A stretch of DNA of 17,329 nt from Thermoproteati archaeon (GTDB lineage Archaea; Thermoproteota; Thermoprotei_A; Marsarchaeales; UBA168). Positions 1-6,344 of this stretch are shown one piece after another; position 1 is the stretch's first letter; every line of letters begins with the position of its first letter. The stretch covers positions 1 through 17,329 of the forward strand of contig JAGDXH010000010.1 of NCBI GenBank assembly GCA_023256295.1, given 5' to 3'. The position numbers were made by a program, and so were the translations under genes. The notes under the pieces were generated by a model. It had not been told where the DNA came from and did not search any database. It saw nothing but the letters and a program-made list of their open reading frames with translations.

Positions 1-47
1 CGCGGCTCGAGAGGCCGCCATACTTGACCGGACTATACTACCGAGGC
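1..47 (-). tRNA. tRNA-Glu (anticodon CTC), 3' part cut off by window edge
   Basis: On the minus strand the acceptor 5' strand GCCTCGG (47-41) is followed by TA, a D arm with GTAT stems (ending 23-20), the anticodon stem GCGGC/GCCGC (18-14 and 6-2) and the loop CTCTCGA. The anticodon is CTC at 11-9, reading GAG (Glu). The AGTCCGGT D-loop is typical of archaeal tRNA-Glu. The variable loop, T arm and 3' acceptor strand lie beyond the window. No intron interrupts the visible anticodon loop. Confidence 0.93.
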
Positions 48-78
48 TTGGCCCCTAGGCCTCGCCCTCAGGGACCAA

Positions 79-90
79 CAAATATAAGCT
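79..90. promoter_or_regulatory. TATA-like box in the tRNA-Glu / mtnA divergent region
   Basis: The AT-rich element AAATATAAGC lies in an otherwise GC-rich 100-nt gap between the divergent tRNA-Glu and mtnA. Read on the minus strand (CTTATATTT) it is about 38 nt before the tRNA 5' end, which allows a short tRNA leader. Read on the plus strand it would start a transcript near 110. A second candidate, TTAAAG at 121-126, is 25 nt before the mtnA TTG and would give a leaderless mtnA mRNA. Assignment is by spacing only. Confidence 0.45.
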
Positions 91-148
91 TTCACGCAGG
101 AACGAACGAGCACGCAACGGTTAAAGCCTTCTGCGGGATGTCGTTGAA

Positions 149-1165
149 TTGGAAGAGGTTGTTCCCATATTATATGACGGAGAGCTTTCTCTCCTAGATC
201 AGCGCCGCCTTCCCTTTAAGGAAGAATGGGTTAGAGTGAGTGGAGCACAAGATACGGCCCAGGCCATACAGCAGATGGTGGTCAGAGGAGCTCCTGCGAT
301 AGGCGTGGCAGCTGCGTATGGGGCGGCCATGGAGTTCAGGAGAGCATCGGCGTGCGGCGACCTAGATGACATCGAGAAAAGGTTGGCCGTGCTCCTCGGG
401 GCGAGACCAACGGCGTACAACCTTCAGTATGCCGTGAAGAGAGTTCTGGCTGCGGCGAGAAGAGCCGAAGCCAACGGAGATGACCCTGCCTTGGCGGCAG
501 AAGACGAAGCTAGGAGAATTGATCTTGAGAACAGGAAGGCTGCTGAGAGGATGGGAGAGCTGGGTGCAACCCTAATATCGGACGGAGATTCCGTCATGAC
601 CATATGCAATACGGGTTCTCTTGCCATAGGTTACTTGGGTTCGGCGCTTGGCGCAATCAAGGCCGCATGGAGACACGGGAAAAACATCCACGTCTACGCG
701 CTTGAGACGCGCCCATGGCTCCAAGGGGCTAGGCTTACCGTTTACGAGCTACAAAAAGAAGGCATACCGTTCACCTTGATAGTTGACAGTGCTTCTGCCA
801 TCACCATTCAGCGGAAGGGAGTGAGGTCGGTCTTTGTTGGAGCTGATAGGATTGTTGCCGATGGAAGGACTGCAAATAAGATTGGTACTTACACCTTGTC
901 CATAGTGGCCAAGGCGCACGGTATCCCATTTTACGTGGTCGCGCCGACATCCACGATCCAACTGGAAAAAACAGATATGGCGCTGGAAGAAAGACCACCA
1001 GAGGAGGTCACCTCGATTGGCGGTGTCAAGATTTCGACCGCGGGCGACGCCGTTTACAACCCAGTATTTGACGTGACTCCTCCTCAGAACATAACTGCCA
1101 TCGTGACTGAAAGGGGAATCGCGCGTCCTCCCTACCAGGACAGCCTGAAGATCATGTTGTCGTGA
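149..1165 (+). CDS. mtnA: S-methyl-5-thioribose-1-phosphate isomerase (aIF2B-like family)
   Basis: This 338-residue protein is the usual length for MtnA, which converts methylthioribose-1-P to methylthioribulose-1-P in methionine salvage. Family motifs appear in order: RGAPAIG (46-52), RPTAYNL (86-92), TICNTGSLA with the catalytic-type Cys153, ETRPWLQGARLT (186-197), GADRI with the catalytic-type Asp233, and TANKIGTY (241-248), ending in the YNPVFDVTPP block. The frame is closed upstream by TAA at 122-124, and TTG at 149 is the first start codon in it; the nearby ATG at 138 is out of frame. Its stop overlaps the first possible start of the next gene (GTGA), so an operon is likely. Archaeal relatives include ribose-1,5-bisphosphate isomerase and eIF2B-like proteins. 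The RPTAYNL and C/D residues favour MtnA, but substrate is inferred. Confidence 0.9.
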   Translation: MEEVVPILYDGELSLLDQRRLPFKEEWVRVSGAQDTAQAIQQMVVRGAPAIGVAAAYGAAMEFRRASACGDLDDIEKRLAVLLGARPTAYNLQYAVKRVLAAARRAEANGDDPALAAEDEARRIDLENRKAAERMGELGATLISDGDSVMTICNTGSLAIGYLGSALGAIKAAWRHGKNIHVYALETRPWLQGARLTVYELQKEGIPFTLIVDSASAITIQRKGVRSVFVGADRIVADGRTANKIGTYTLSIVAKAHGIPFYVVAPTSTIQLEKTDMALEERPPEEVTSIGGVKISTAGDAVYNPVFDVTPPQNITAIVTERGIARPPYQDSLKIMLS

Positions 1166-2409
1166 GTGAAAGCTTTTTTACCATTGGAGGATTTAACCTG
1201 GTGAAAGGGGAAATAGACGCAAAGCCGTTGATAATCGGTTTCGATCCGGGTATGAACAGCGGTCTTGCGGTCATCTCTCTTGACGGTACTTTGCTCTTCT
1301 CCAAGACTTACAGAGGAGTCCCAGTTGATCTTTCCCAGTTCGTTTCCCTTGGTCAGCCAGTTGTGGTGGCTACTGACGTTCCCAGGGCCCCGCGGTCAGC
1401 CAAAAAACTGGCAAGCTCTCTGGGTTGTCCTCTTTTCATCCCAAGACGCTTCTATACTTCGAGGGAAAAAACAGAGTATCTAAAGAAAAGGGGCATCGAA
1501 GGTCTAGGCGCTCATGAATCGGATGCTTTGTTCGCAGCTCAGCTTGCTCTTTCATCGCAGCGCAGAAAACTTGATAGGTTGGCGCATCAAGGCGATCGCT
1601 CGCTGATCAACGAAGCTCAAGCCATTTCGTTGGTTTTCGGGGGGAAGAGCGTGAAGGAAGCGCTTAGCAATGCTTCCCAGACCACTGCGCCACCGTCTCA
1701 AGTCAGAGCCTTTCGCAGGTCACGCGCATCCGATTCCTCCCGGCTTGCGTTTTTGGAGGCCAGGCTTCAGATGGAAAATGAAAGATGCTCAAAACTTAGG
1801 AATGAAATCACTTTGCTTCGTCGGGAGCTTGAAGGGCAAGTCCAGAGGACTCGCGAGATTGTCGAGAGTCCGGCTGGCGAGTGGGCCAAGCAGCTGGAGC
1901 TTTATCGCAAGGAACTAGACGAGATGAAGATCGAGCTCTCTAAGTCTTCCTATGAGAAGGATGAGCTTCGGAGATCAGTGGAAGAGTTTTTGAAGGTCAT
2001 GACGCTTGCCGCTTTTGGAAAGCTGGTATTGCTCCCTCTTCTGTCCGATTTCTCTTCCGAATCGATTGAAAAGCTAGGCGGCCCCCTCAGGACTATTGCA
2101 ACGAAAGATATGGGCGAACCTGGTGCGGAGGCCTTGCAGGCCTGCAAGAGGCTAGGTACGGGTTATGTGGTGGTAAGAAAGGGGAGTCTTCTGAGCGCAG
2201 TTCTACCGCAGCACGGCATATACACCATTTACTTGGACGAACTGGATGGAAGAGAGGTGGGCGGCGTGCTTGCGGTTGATCCGAAGAAGCTCAAGGCGGC
2301 ACAAGAGAGCTCCAAGGCGAAGTGGGAAGAGGAGCTTCGCACCAAAAGGCAGGCCATGTTGCGGTCCATGCTCGGCACGAAGTATGAAGACTTTTCCGAA
2401 GGGCTTTAA
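1162..2409 (+). CDS. DUF460 family protein, RuvC/RNase H-like fold plus coiled coil
   Basis: The N-terminal third reads as an RNase H-fold nuclease-like domain: LIIGFDPG with Asp28, VVATDVP with Asp72, and HESDAL (118-123) with the terminal acidic residue Asp121, as in the archaeal DUF460 family. A charged segment (about residues 190-275) has the heptad-like Leu/Glu/Arg pattern of a coiled coil. The remaining 140 residues form a C-terminal domain with a basic Lys/Arg-rich tail. The biological role of the family is not established; nuclease activity is inferred from the fold. The start is uncertain. GTG at 1162 overlaps the mtnA stop, but GTG at 1201 has GGAGG at 1186-1190, 10 nt upstream, and would begin just before the conserved domain (MKGEIDAKPLIIGFDPG). 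I think 1201 is at least as likely. Confidence 0.8.
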   Translation: MSESFFTIGGFNLVKGEIDAKPLIIGFDPGMNSGLAVISLDGTLLFSKTYRGVPVDLSQFVSLGQPVVVATDVPRAPRSAKKLASSLGCPLFIPRRFYTSREKTEYLKKRGIEGLGAHESDALFAAQLALSSQRRKLDRLAHQGDRSLINEAQAISLVFGGKSVKEALSNASQTTAPPSQVRAFRRSRASDSSRLAFLEARLQMENERCSKLRNEITLLRRELEGQVQRTREIVESPAGEWAKQLELYRKELDEMKIELSKSSYEKDELRRSVEEFLKVMTLAAFGKLVLLPLLSDFSSESIEKLGGPLRTIATKDMGEPGAEALQACKRLGTGYVVVRKGSLLSAVLPQHGIYTIYLDELDGREVGGVLAVDPKKLKAAQESSKAKWEEELRTKRQAMLRSMLGTKYEDFSEGL

Positions 2410-2430
2410 TGCTCATCTTGTGTTTCTTTC

Positions 2431-3072
2431 ATGGAAATCTCCCTGGAGGATGGGCGGTTTCTTGTAAGGTTGGCCAGAAAAGCCATTGAGGCTTACTTGG
2501 AGAGCGGGCAAGGGATCAAGATCCAGCCACCCCCAGAGACGCCAAAGTCCTTGTGGAAAAGCGGAGGGGTATTCGTGACCTTGAACGCTAGGGGAAAGGA
2601 GAGATATGACTCTTTAAGGGGATGCATTGGTTTCCCATATCCCATACTTCCTCTTGTGAAGGCAACCGTAGAGGCTGCAATCGCCGCTGCCACAGAAGAT
2701 CCGAGGTTTTACCCGTTGTCTCAGGATGAGCTATCGAGCGTGGCTATCGAGGTTTCGGTGCTCTCAGAACCGGTTGAGGTAGAGGTTCAGAAGAGGGATG
2801 AGTTGCCCTCAAAGGTAAGGGTCGGGGAGCACGGGTTGATAGTTCAGAGAGGTACCTTGAGCGGCTTGCTTCTTCCGCAGGTAGCCGTAGAGTACAAGTG
2901 GACTTCTGAGGAGTTTTTGGAAGAGACATGCGTCAAGGCTGGGCTTTCACCTGACGCGTGGATGGAGTCAGGAACCAAGGTCTTGGCGTTCACTGCCGAC
3001 GTGTTTGCCGAAGAAGAGCCTGGCGGAGAAGTCACTCGGAAGCTTTTTTCGGAGAAGAAGCCAGTTGAATGA
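2431..3072 (+). CDS. AMMECR1 domain protein
   Basis: This 213-residue protein matches AMMECR1 over its length. It has the invariant LRGCIG motif (62-67) followed by PILPL, then AIAAATEDPRF, a DELSSVAIEVSVLSEP strand block, and LIVQRGTLSGLLLPQVAVEY. The Cys in LRGCIG is the residue usually proposed as functionally important. The family is nearly universal in archaea and eukaryotes. Some links to radical-SAM/MEMO neighbours are known but no reaction is established, so none is assigned. It starts at ATG 21 nt after the DUF460 stop, on the same strand and probably cotranscribed. No Shine-Dalgarno is visible. Confidence 0.9.
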   Translation: MEISLEDGRFLVRLARKAIEAYLESGQGIKIQPPPETPKSLWKSGGVFVTLNARGKERYDSLRGCIGFPYPILPLVKATVEAAIAAATEDPRFYPLSQDELSSVAIEVSVLSEPVEVEVQKRDELPSKVRVGEHGLIVQRGTLSGLLLPQVAVEYKWTSEEFLEETCVKAGLSPDAWMESGTKVLAFTADVFAEEEPGGEVTRKLFSEKKPVE

Positions 3073-3172
3073 CCCCTCATTTGCGGAAGTGGCAAGTCGT
3101 TTGGGCAACTTTCGGGTGAAAAAATCTCCGTTTGCAGCCGAGAGCGTTCTCATCTTTGTCCGTTGTTGGGTC

Positions 3173-3196
3173 CCGAAGATAATTTTAAAGATTCGG
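3173..3196. promoter_or_regulatory. AT-rich TATA-like core flanked by CCGAA/TTCGG arms
   Basis: In the 262-nt gap before the glycosyltransferase gene, the core ATAATTTTAAAG is bracketed by a 5-bp inverted repeat, CCGAA at 3173-3177 and TTCGG at 3192-3196. It could be a promoter with an operator-like arrangement. A second AT-rich candidate, CTTAATTTG near 3274-3282, is closer to the annotated start. I see no convincing gene or structured RNA in the rest of 3073-3334. Confidence 0.3.
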
Positions 3197-3334
3197 CCGC
3201 TGATTGGTTTCGCGCGTCAAAACTCTTCATCGCCTGCGGGATCTCACAAATGCTTGGGTCCTTCAAAGCTGGTCTTAATTTGCTTGCAAAAGACGTGCGA
3301 AGGATGACGCAGGTGAAGCGCTGCGGGAAGGGAA

Positions 3335-4549
3335 GTGAAGACTGTGGATGCAATTGGTGATGTCATCTTGGTGAAGAGAATCGAAGGAGGACTTACTTCG
3401 GAGTCCAATACTGACCGCAGGGTAGGGAGGATTCACGTCGGAGCTTGCGGCATGGGGCTGGGGCACGTGGGAAGGCTGCTGCCCACGCTCGTTTTCTTTA
3501 GGAGAAAAGGCTGGGATATATATGTGTCAACTTACGGGGATGCAGTGAAGTTTTCGCTTAGTTCCGGCTTCAGGACGTATCGGGAACCCGACGTCACCTA
3601 TGGGACTGTCGGGGCAGGCGTGAGCCTTGCTCTGACCATTGCTTCCATCCCCAGTCAGGTGCTTTCTTTTATTCGTCAGGTTGCCATGGAGTTGAAGCTC
3701 ATGTGGAAGGAGAAGCCCTCAATTGTGGTCAGTGACTCTCGTCTCTCTACCGTTTTGGCTGCCAGACTGGCAGGTGTGAAGACCGTCTTGCTCATTCACG
3801 AGCTCCTTGTGATCATTCCGGGAAAAAGAGGGATCGGTAGGCGGTTTGCCGAGTTGTTGTCGGCAGGCCTGCTAGCTCACCTTTGGTCTTTGGCCGATAG
3901 GATAGTCATATCGGACTTCCCTGCGCCCCTAACTTTGGCTGAAGATAACGTTTATCTCCTAGACGGAGTGCCAAATAAGGCAGTGTTTGCAGGTCCTTGC
4001 GGCAGGACTCCGTCTCCCTCATCCACATCAGGCCCCATATACATGAGGGTAAGTGGGTTGCCGCAAGAAAGGAAGGTCTTGGCTGACCTTTACTTGGAAG
4101 CTGGTAGGTTACTAGCCGAAAGAGGGATAGATGTGGTAGTCAGCGTCGGAGACGTGGGAAAAGGGCTCATTGGCGCTTGTTGCGCTGGAAGGTTAAAGGT
4201 TGTTGGTTGGGTGCAGAATCCATGGGAGCTTGGTCCAAAAGCCATAGTGTCCGTGGGTGGCCAGACAAGTATGGCTGAGTTCCTTGGATTTGGTGTGCCG
4301 TTGGTGCTTACTCCTCCTAGGTCACACACGGAGCACTGGGCCATTGCTTCTTCGCTTCGCAAAAAAGGGCTGGCGATCGTGATACCACTGGAGGAAGCGA
4401 CATCAAGCTCAGTCGCGCAGGCAGTAGAGCATGCGTTGTCAGATCCTGAACTACGGAGAGCTGCCCGCGAGTTTTCTAGGCAAGCTTCAGCCTATCCTGG
4501 CGACTCCGTGCTCCAGGCTGAACTTCTAAGGGTGGCTCTCGGATCCTGA
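3335..4549 (+). CDS. GT-B glycosyltransferase, MurG/UDP-glycosyltransferase-like
   Basis: The fold is recognisable from both halves. The N-terminal Rossmann domain begins at RIHVGACGMGLGHVGR (32-47), with the GxGH loop at 41-44 as in MurG-type enzymes. The C-terminal donor-binding domain has SVGGQTSMAEFLGFGVP (306-322) and HTEH (331-334), the nucleotide-sugar region of GT28/GT1-like families. Hydrophobic stretches around 95-120 and 150-185 may associate with the membrane surface, but there is no clear transmembrane helix. A cytosolic enzyme making cell-surface or lipid-linked glycans is plausible; donor and acceptor are unknown. The first about 30 residues are not conserved-looking, so the real start may lie downstream of GTG 3335, for example GTG 3371. 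The 3' end overlaps the convergent Thr-editing gene by 74 nt. Confidence 0.75.
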   Translation: MKTVDAIGDVILVKRIEGGLTSESNTDRRVGRIHVGACGMGLGHVGRLLPTLVFFRRKGWDIYVSTYGDAVKFSLSSGFRTYREPDVTYGTVGAGVSLALTIASIPSQVLSFIRQVAMELKLMWKEKPSIVVSDSRLSTVLAARLAGVKTVLLIHELLVIIPGKRGIGRRFAELLSAGLLAHLWSLADRIVISDFPAPLTLAEDNVYLLDGVPNKAVFAGPCGRTPSPSSTSGPIYMRVSGLPQERKVLADLYLEAGRLLAERGIDVVVSVGDVGKGLIGACCAGRLKVVGWVQNPWELGPKAIVSVGGQTSMAEFLGFGVPLVLTPPRSHTEHWAIASSLRKKGLAIVIPLEEATSSSVAQAVEHALSDPELRRAAREFSRQASAYPGDSVLQAELLRVALGS

Positions 4550-4946
4550 CCCCTCTTTCAGCCAAGGGATGAGACATGACCTCGATGTAGAAACCCTTTG
4601 TCCAGCCGAAAGGCGCCCTGCGCACCTCGAAGCCTTCGCCTCTTAGGGTGGTCGCCACCTTTTTTATGAGTTCAATGGATTTTGAGGGCTCCAGTGGTTT
4701 TTCCGTCAGGTGCACGAATGGATAGATGACTATCTTGTTCTCTCCAATTTCCTTGGCATCGCTGGCCACCTGAGATGCCATGAGAACGGCTTTCGCTTCA
4801 TCATCATCTTCCTCTACTGCCAAGAAGACTACCAACGAGCGACCTATGTCGACCTTCTCCCCCTTGACGGTCAGCTCTGCCTCCTTTATTTCCTGCCGCA
4901 CTGGAGTGAAGCCGAACCTCTTTGCCTGTATGAGTATTGCCCTCAA
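4476..4946 (-). CDS. Free-standing archaeal threonyl-tRNA synthetase editing domain
   Basis: This 156-residue protein consists essentially of the archaeal ThrRS N-terminal editing fold, which hydrolyses Ser-tRNA(Thr) and is related to D-aminoacyl-tRNA deacylase. Diagnostic blocks are MRAILIQA, VVFLAVEE, VIYPFVHL (73-80), RRAPFGWTKGFYIEV and HPLAE (126-130). His79, Lys117 and Glu130 sit at positions corresponding, at a constant offset of four, to His83, Lys121 and Glu134 that I recall as catalytic in the Pyrococcus abyssi domain. It therefore looks active. No aminoacylation or anticodon-binding domain follows; the protein ends about 26 residues after HPLAE. Split ThrRS systems occur in some Crenarchaeota, so it probably works in trans. 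TTG at 4946 is supported by an upstream GGAGGT and overlaps the stop of the preceding NucS-like gene (TTGA), implying translational coupling. Confidence 0.88.
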   Translation of the reverse strand: MRAILIQAKRFGFTPVRQEIKEAELTVKGEKVDIGRSLVVFLAVEEDDDEAKAVLMASQVASDAKEIGENKIVIYPFVHLTEKPLEPSKSIELIKKVATTLRGEGFEVRRAPFGWTKGFYIEVMSHPLAERGVRIREPPLEVQPGARSRQDRLKLA

Positions 4947-5767
4947 TACTGGTTACCTCCTTGAGTAGTGTTCGCTGGGTTTCCGAGACCCTGCTTGTAG
5001 AGGGCAAGGATCTTTTCCACCGCAGTCAGGTCTATCTTTTTGAAGTCATAACCGAATTCTTTTGCTCTTTCTGCTCCAGCCCTCGATATAGAAGGGGCTC
5101 CTATGATGCCTCTTATATCTTCTTTCTTCACGTGTCCTCTGACTGATGCAATGAAACGAGTGAGTTCTGAAACGTGCCTGGTCCCCGCTTCGCTTTTTGT
5201 CAGGAGCGCCACGGTTTTCCTTCCTCTTGAATCTGCCCCAACCACGCTCACGAATCCTGACCTGAGCTCTTGCGACGTGCTGTGCGGTACGAAACCGAGC
5301 TCTAGTAGCTCCGGCTTGAGCATGACCGCCACAAGAAGCTCACCGTCACCCTTTTCTGCAAACAGGGTATCATCCACAAGATTCATTTCCACGATCAAAT
5401 AAATGCGGCTGAAATCTATTTCTAGCAAGCGTGTCTGGCCCAAGTCACTTGCGTCGTTTCTTTCCTCCTCTCTCTCCACCAGGAGTAATACGTGGTCATC
5501 GCAGGTGCTTCTGATGTTGTCGCATTTTTCCCAGTTCATCATTGGCTGAGAGAACATGCTGTCTCTGTGCACGACAAGCGACCAGTCAGATTTTATGATC
5601 AGTATCCTTTCTCCTTGAGGGTAGCTGTTTCCTCCATTTTCTCTCATGCTGAAGCTGCCGATGATCAGCAATGCGTTCTTGTACGCCAGTGCTTTCCTGA
5701 TCTCTTCGCACGCTTCGTCGGTGGTCGGACTCTCTAAGACATGAAGAGGCGAGCCAGCTTGATCCAT
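4943..5767 (-). CDS. NucS/EndoMS-like protein lacking the nuclease active-site residues
   Basis: The 274-residue protein has the NucS/EndoMS architecture. An N-terminal DNA-binding region has RILIIKSDWSLVVHR (54-68) and MNW (77-79), matching the family's IIIKPDGSFLIH and NWQ blocks. A C-terminal PD-(D/E)XK-like domain has RSGFVSVVGADSRGR (169-183), RHVSELTRFIASV and RGIIGAPSIS (219-228). Active enzymes carry VDIxGRD...ELKR, with catalytic Asp, Glu and Lys. Here a gapless alignment puts Ser174, Leu188 and Thr190 in those places (LLT in place of ELK). The fold looks intact but cleavage activity is unlikely. A role in mismatch or branched-DNA binding without cutting, or as a partner protein, is inference. 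It is the first gene of a two-gene operon and starts at ATG about 23 nt from a TATA-like box, so it is probably leaderless. Confidence 0.8.
   Translation of the reverse strand: MDQAGSPLHVLESPTTDEACEEIRKALAYKNALLIIGSFSMRENGGNSYPQGERILIIKSDWSLVVHRDSMFSQPMMNWEKCDNIRSTCDDHVLLLVEREEERNDASDLGQTRLLEIDFSRIYLIVEMNLVDDTLFAEKGDGELLVAVMLKPELLELGFVPHSTSQELRSGFVSVVGADSRGRKTVALLTKSEAGTRHVSELTRFIASVRGHVKKEDIRGIIGAPSISRAGAERAKEFGYDFKKIDLTAVEKILALYKQGLGNPANTTQGGNQY
4955..4960 (-). promoter_or_regulatory. Strong Shine-Dalgarno deciding a TTG start
   Basis: On the minus strand AAGGAGGTAA precedes the TTG start of the Thr editing-domain gene, with about 8 nt between GGAGGT and TTG. It lies inside the 3' end of the upstream NucS-like gene. 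It is the clearest ribosome binding site in the window and supports an otherwise weak start codon. Confidence 0.75.
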
Positions 5768-5782
5768 TTGCCAAAAGTCGAT

Positions 5783-5794
5783 GGCGCATAAAAG
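5783..5794 (-). promoter_or_regulatory. TATA-like promoter of the NucS-like / Thr-editing operon
   Basis: The minus strand reads CTTTTATGCGCC, centred about 23 nt before the ATG at 5767, the spacing expected for a leaderless archaeal mRNA. The same 12-mer occurs before the divergent rtcB at a similar distance, which strengthens the promoter call for both. Confidence 0.55.
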
Positions 5795-6057
5795 GAAAAC
5801 GGATGCCCTGAATTACTTCTTGTTGTTTCATCGAAACTCTTGTCCTGTTGGTCGGGCCTTCGTGGTCAGCTCGGGCAGCACTTCCAGGCTATGGAAGGGA
5901 GCATCGAGGTCCTCATCCTCGCTTTCTTTGAGGCAGGCGTTTGGACCGTTGGGCCAGTTTTGTACAGTTGCATGCAGATGCCGATAGGTTGGCTGCAGGA
6001 AGGCCCCGTCATCTTTGCCTTTTCTCGAAAGAGGCGATGTCTTGTTTGCTAACGATG

Positions 6058-6082
6058 AGATCTGGCGGTCGCCAGAGGATCT
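6058..6082. repeat. Inverted repeat / stem-loop in intergenic region
   Basis: TCTGGCG and CGCCAGA (6061-6067 and 6070-6076) are perfect complements around a 2-nt centre. An extra AGA/TCT pairing outside a GGA bulge extends the stem to 6082. It is a stable potential RNA hairpin or DNA cruciform with no assigned function. Confidence 0.5.
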
Positions 6083-6143
6083 AGCCTTGAGATAAGTCTC
6101 CATTTTTCAGTGCTGCGATCTTCTGGTTTCTTTTCTTTTGCAG

Positions 6144-6155
6144 GTCCTGCAGGAC
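6144..6155. repeat. 12-bp perfect palindrome GTCCTGCAGGAC
   Basis: This is a perfect self-complementary 12-mer with a PstI-like core, following a pyrimidine-rich run in the gap between the nucS-like and rtcB genes. It could be an operator, but the evidence is only its symmetry and its location. Confidence 0.4.
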
Positions 6156-6315
6156 TGTTTCCCTTTTGGGCTTTGGGCGCACCTGCCACCGAGCAACTCT
6201 TGAATCTGCCAAAGGCGATCTGAGAACAGCCCCTCTAAGAGAACTCTAGAGATCCTAGATTGCCCTTACGTGACGGTCCCCCGTCGGACGGAAGGAAACC
6301 CAAAGATTGGGAGTG

Positions 6316-6327
6316 CTTTTATGCGCC
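6316..6327 (+). promoter_or_regulatory. TATA-like promoter of the rtcB-archease operon
   Basis: CTTTTATGCGCC is centred 25 nt before ATG 6345, as expected for a leaderless transcript, and is identical to the element upstream of the divergent NucS-like gene. The ATG inside it (6321) is in the rtcB frame, but it lies in the promoter and so is unlikely to be the start. Confidence 0.55.
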
Positions 6328-6344
6328 CGCGCGTCAACCACAGG

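Larger units (their letters stand above)
5795..6315. other. Long intergenic stretch without a recognised gene
   Basis: About 520 nt lie between two divergent promoters. Possible frames on either strand (for example 5828-6103 minus and 5840-6052 plus) look unlike proteins: no ribosome site, no TATA at the right distance, poor composition. The stretch holds three notable palindromic elements: a stem-loop at 6058-6082, the 12-bp perfect palindrome GTCCTGCAGGAC at 6144-6155, and CTCT/AGAG repeats near 6233-6251. A pyrimidine-rich run (TTTCTTTTCTTTTG) precedes the palindrome. It could be regulatory DNA, an unrecognised RNA gene or a decayed gene; I cannot tell which. Confidence 0.6.

Noticed and set aside
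3005..3360. Short plus-strand frames (3005-3307, 3163-3360) around the AMMECR1-glycosyltransferase gap
   Set aside because: They overlap real genes, lack start signals and resemble no protein. The gap is better read as promoter DNA.
3355..3415. Possible C/D box RNA (GTGATGT ... CTGA)
   Set aside because: The C box is imperfect, there are no internal C'/D' boxes, and it lies inside the glycosyltransferase coding region.
5880..5925. SRP RNA helix 8-like motif (GGAAGGGAGCA)
   Set aside because: The expected GC-rich stem around a GGAA tetraloop does not form (TAT opposite GGG), and the surrounding 300 nt are not GC-rich as a thermophile SRP RNA would be.
5828..6103. Minus-strand 91-codon frame in the intergenic gap
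   Set aside because: It has no Shine-Dalgarno or TATA at proper spacing and a low-complexity, non-protein-like composition. No family is recognisable.
6270..6344. Longer RtcB start
   Set aside because: The extension has no family counterpart and runs through the TATA-like promoter element.
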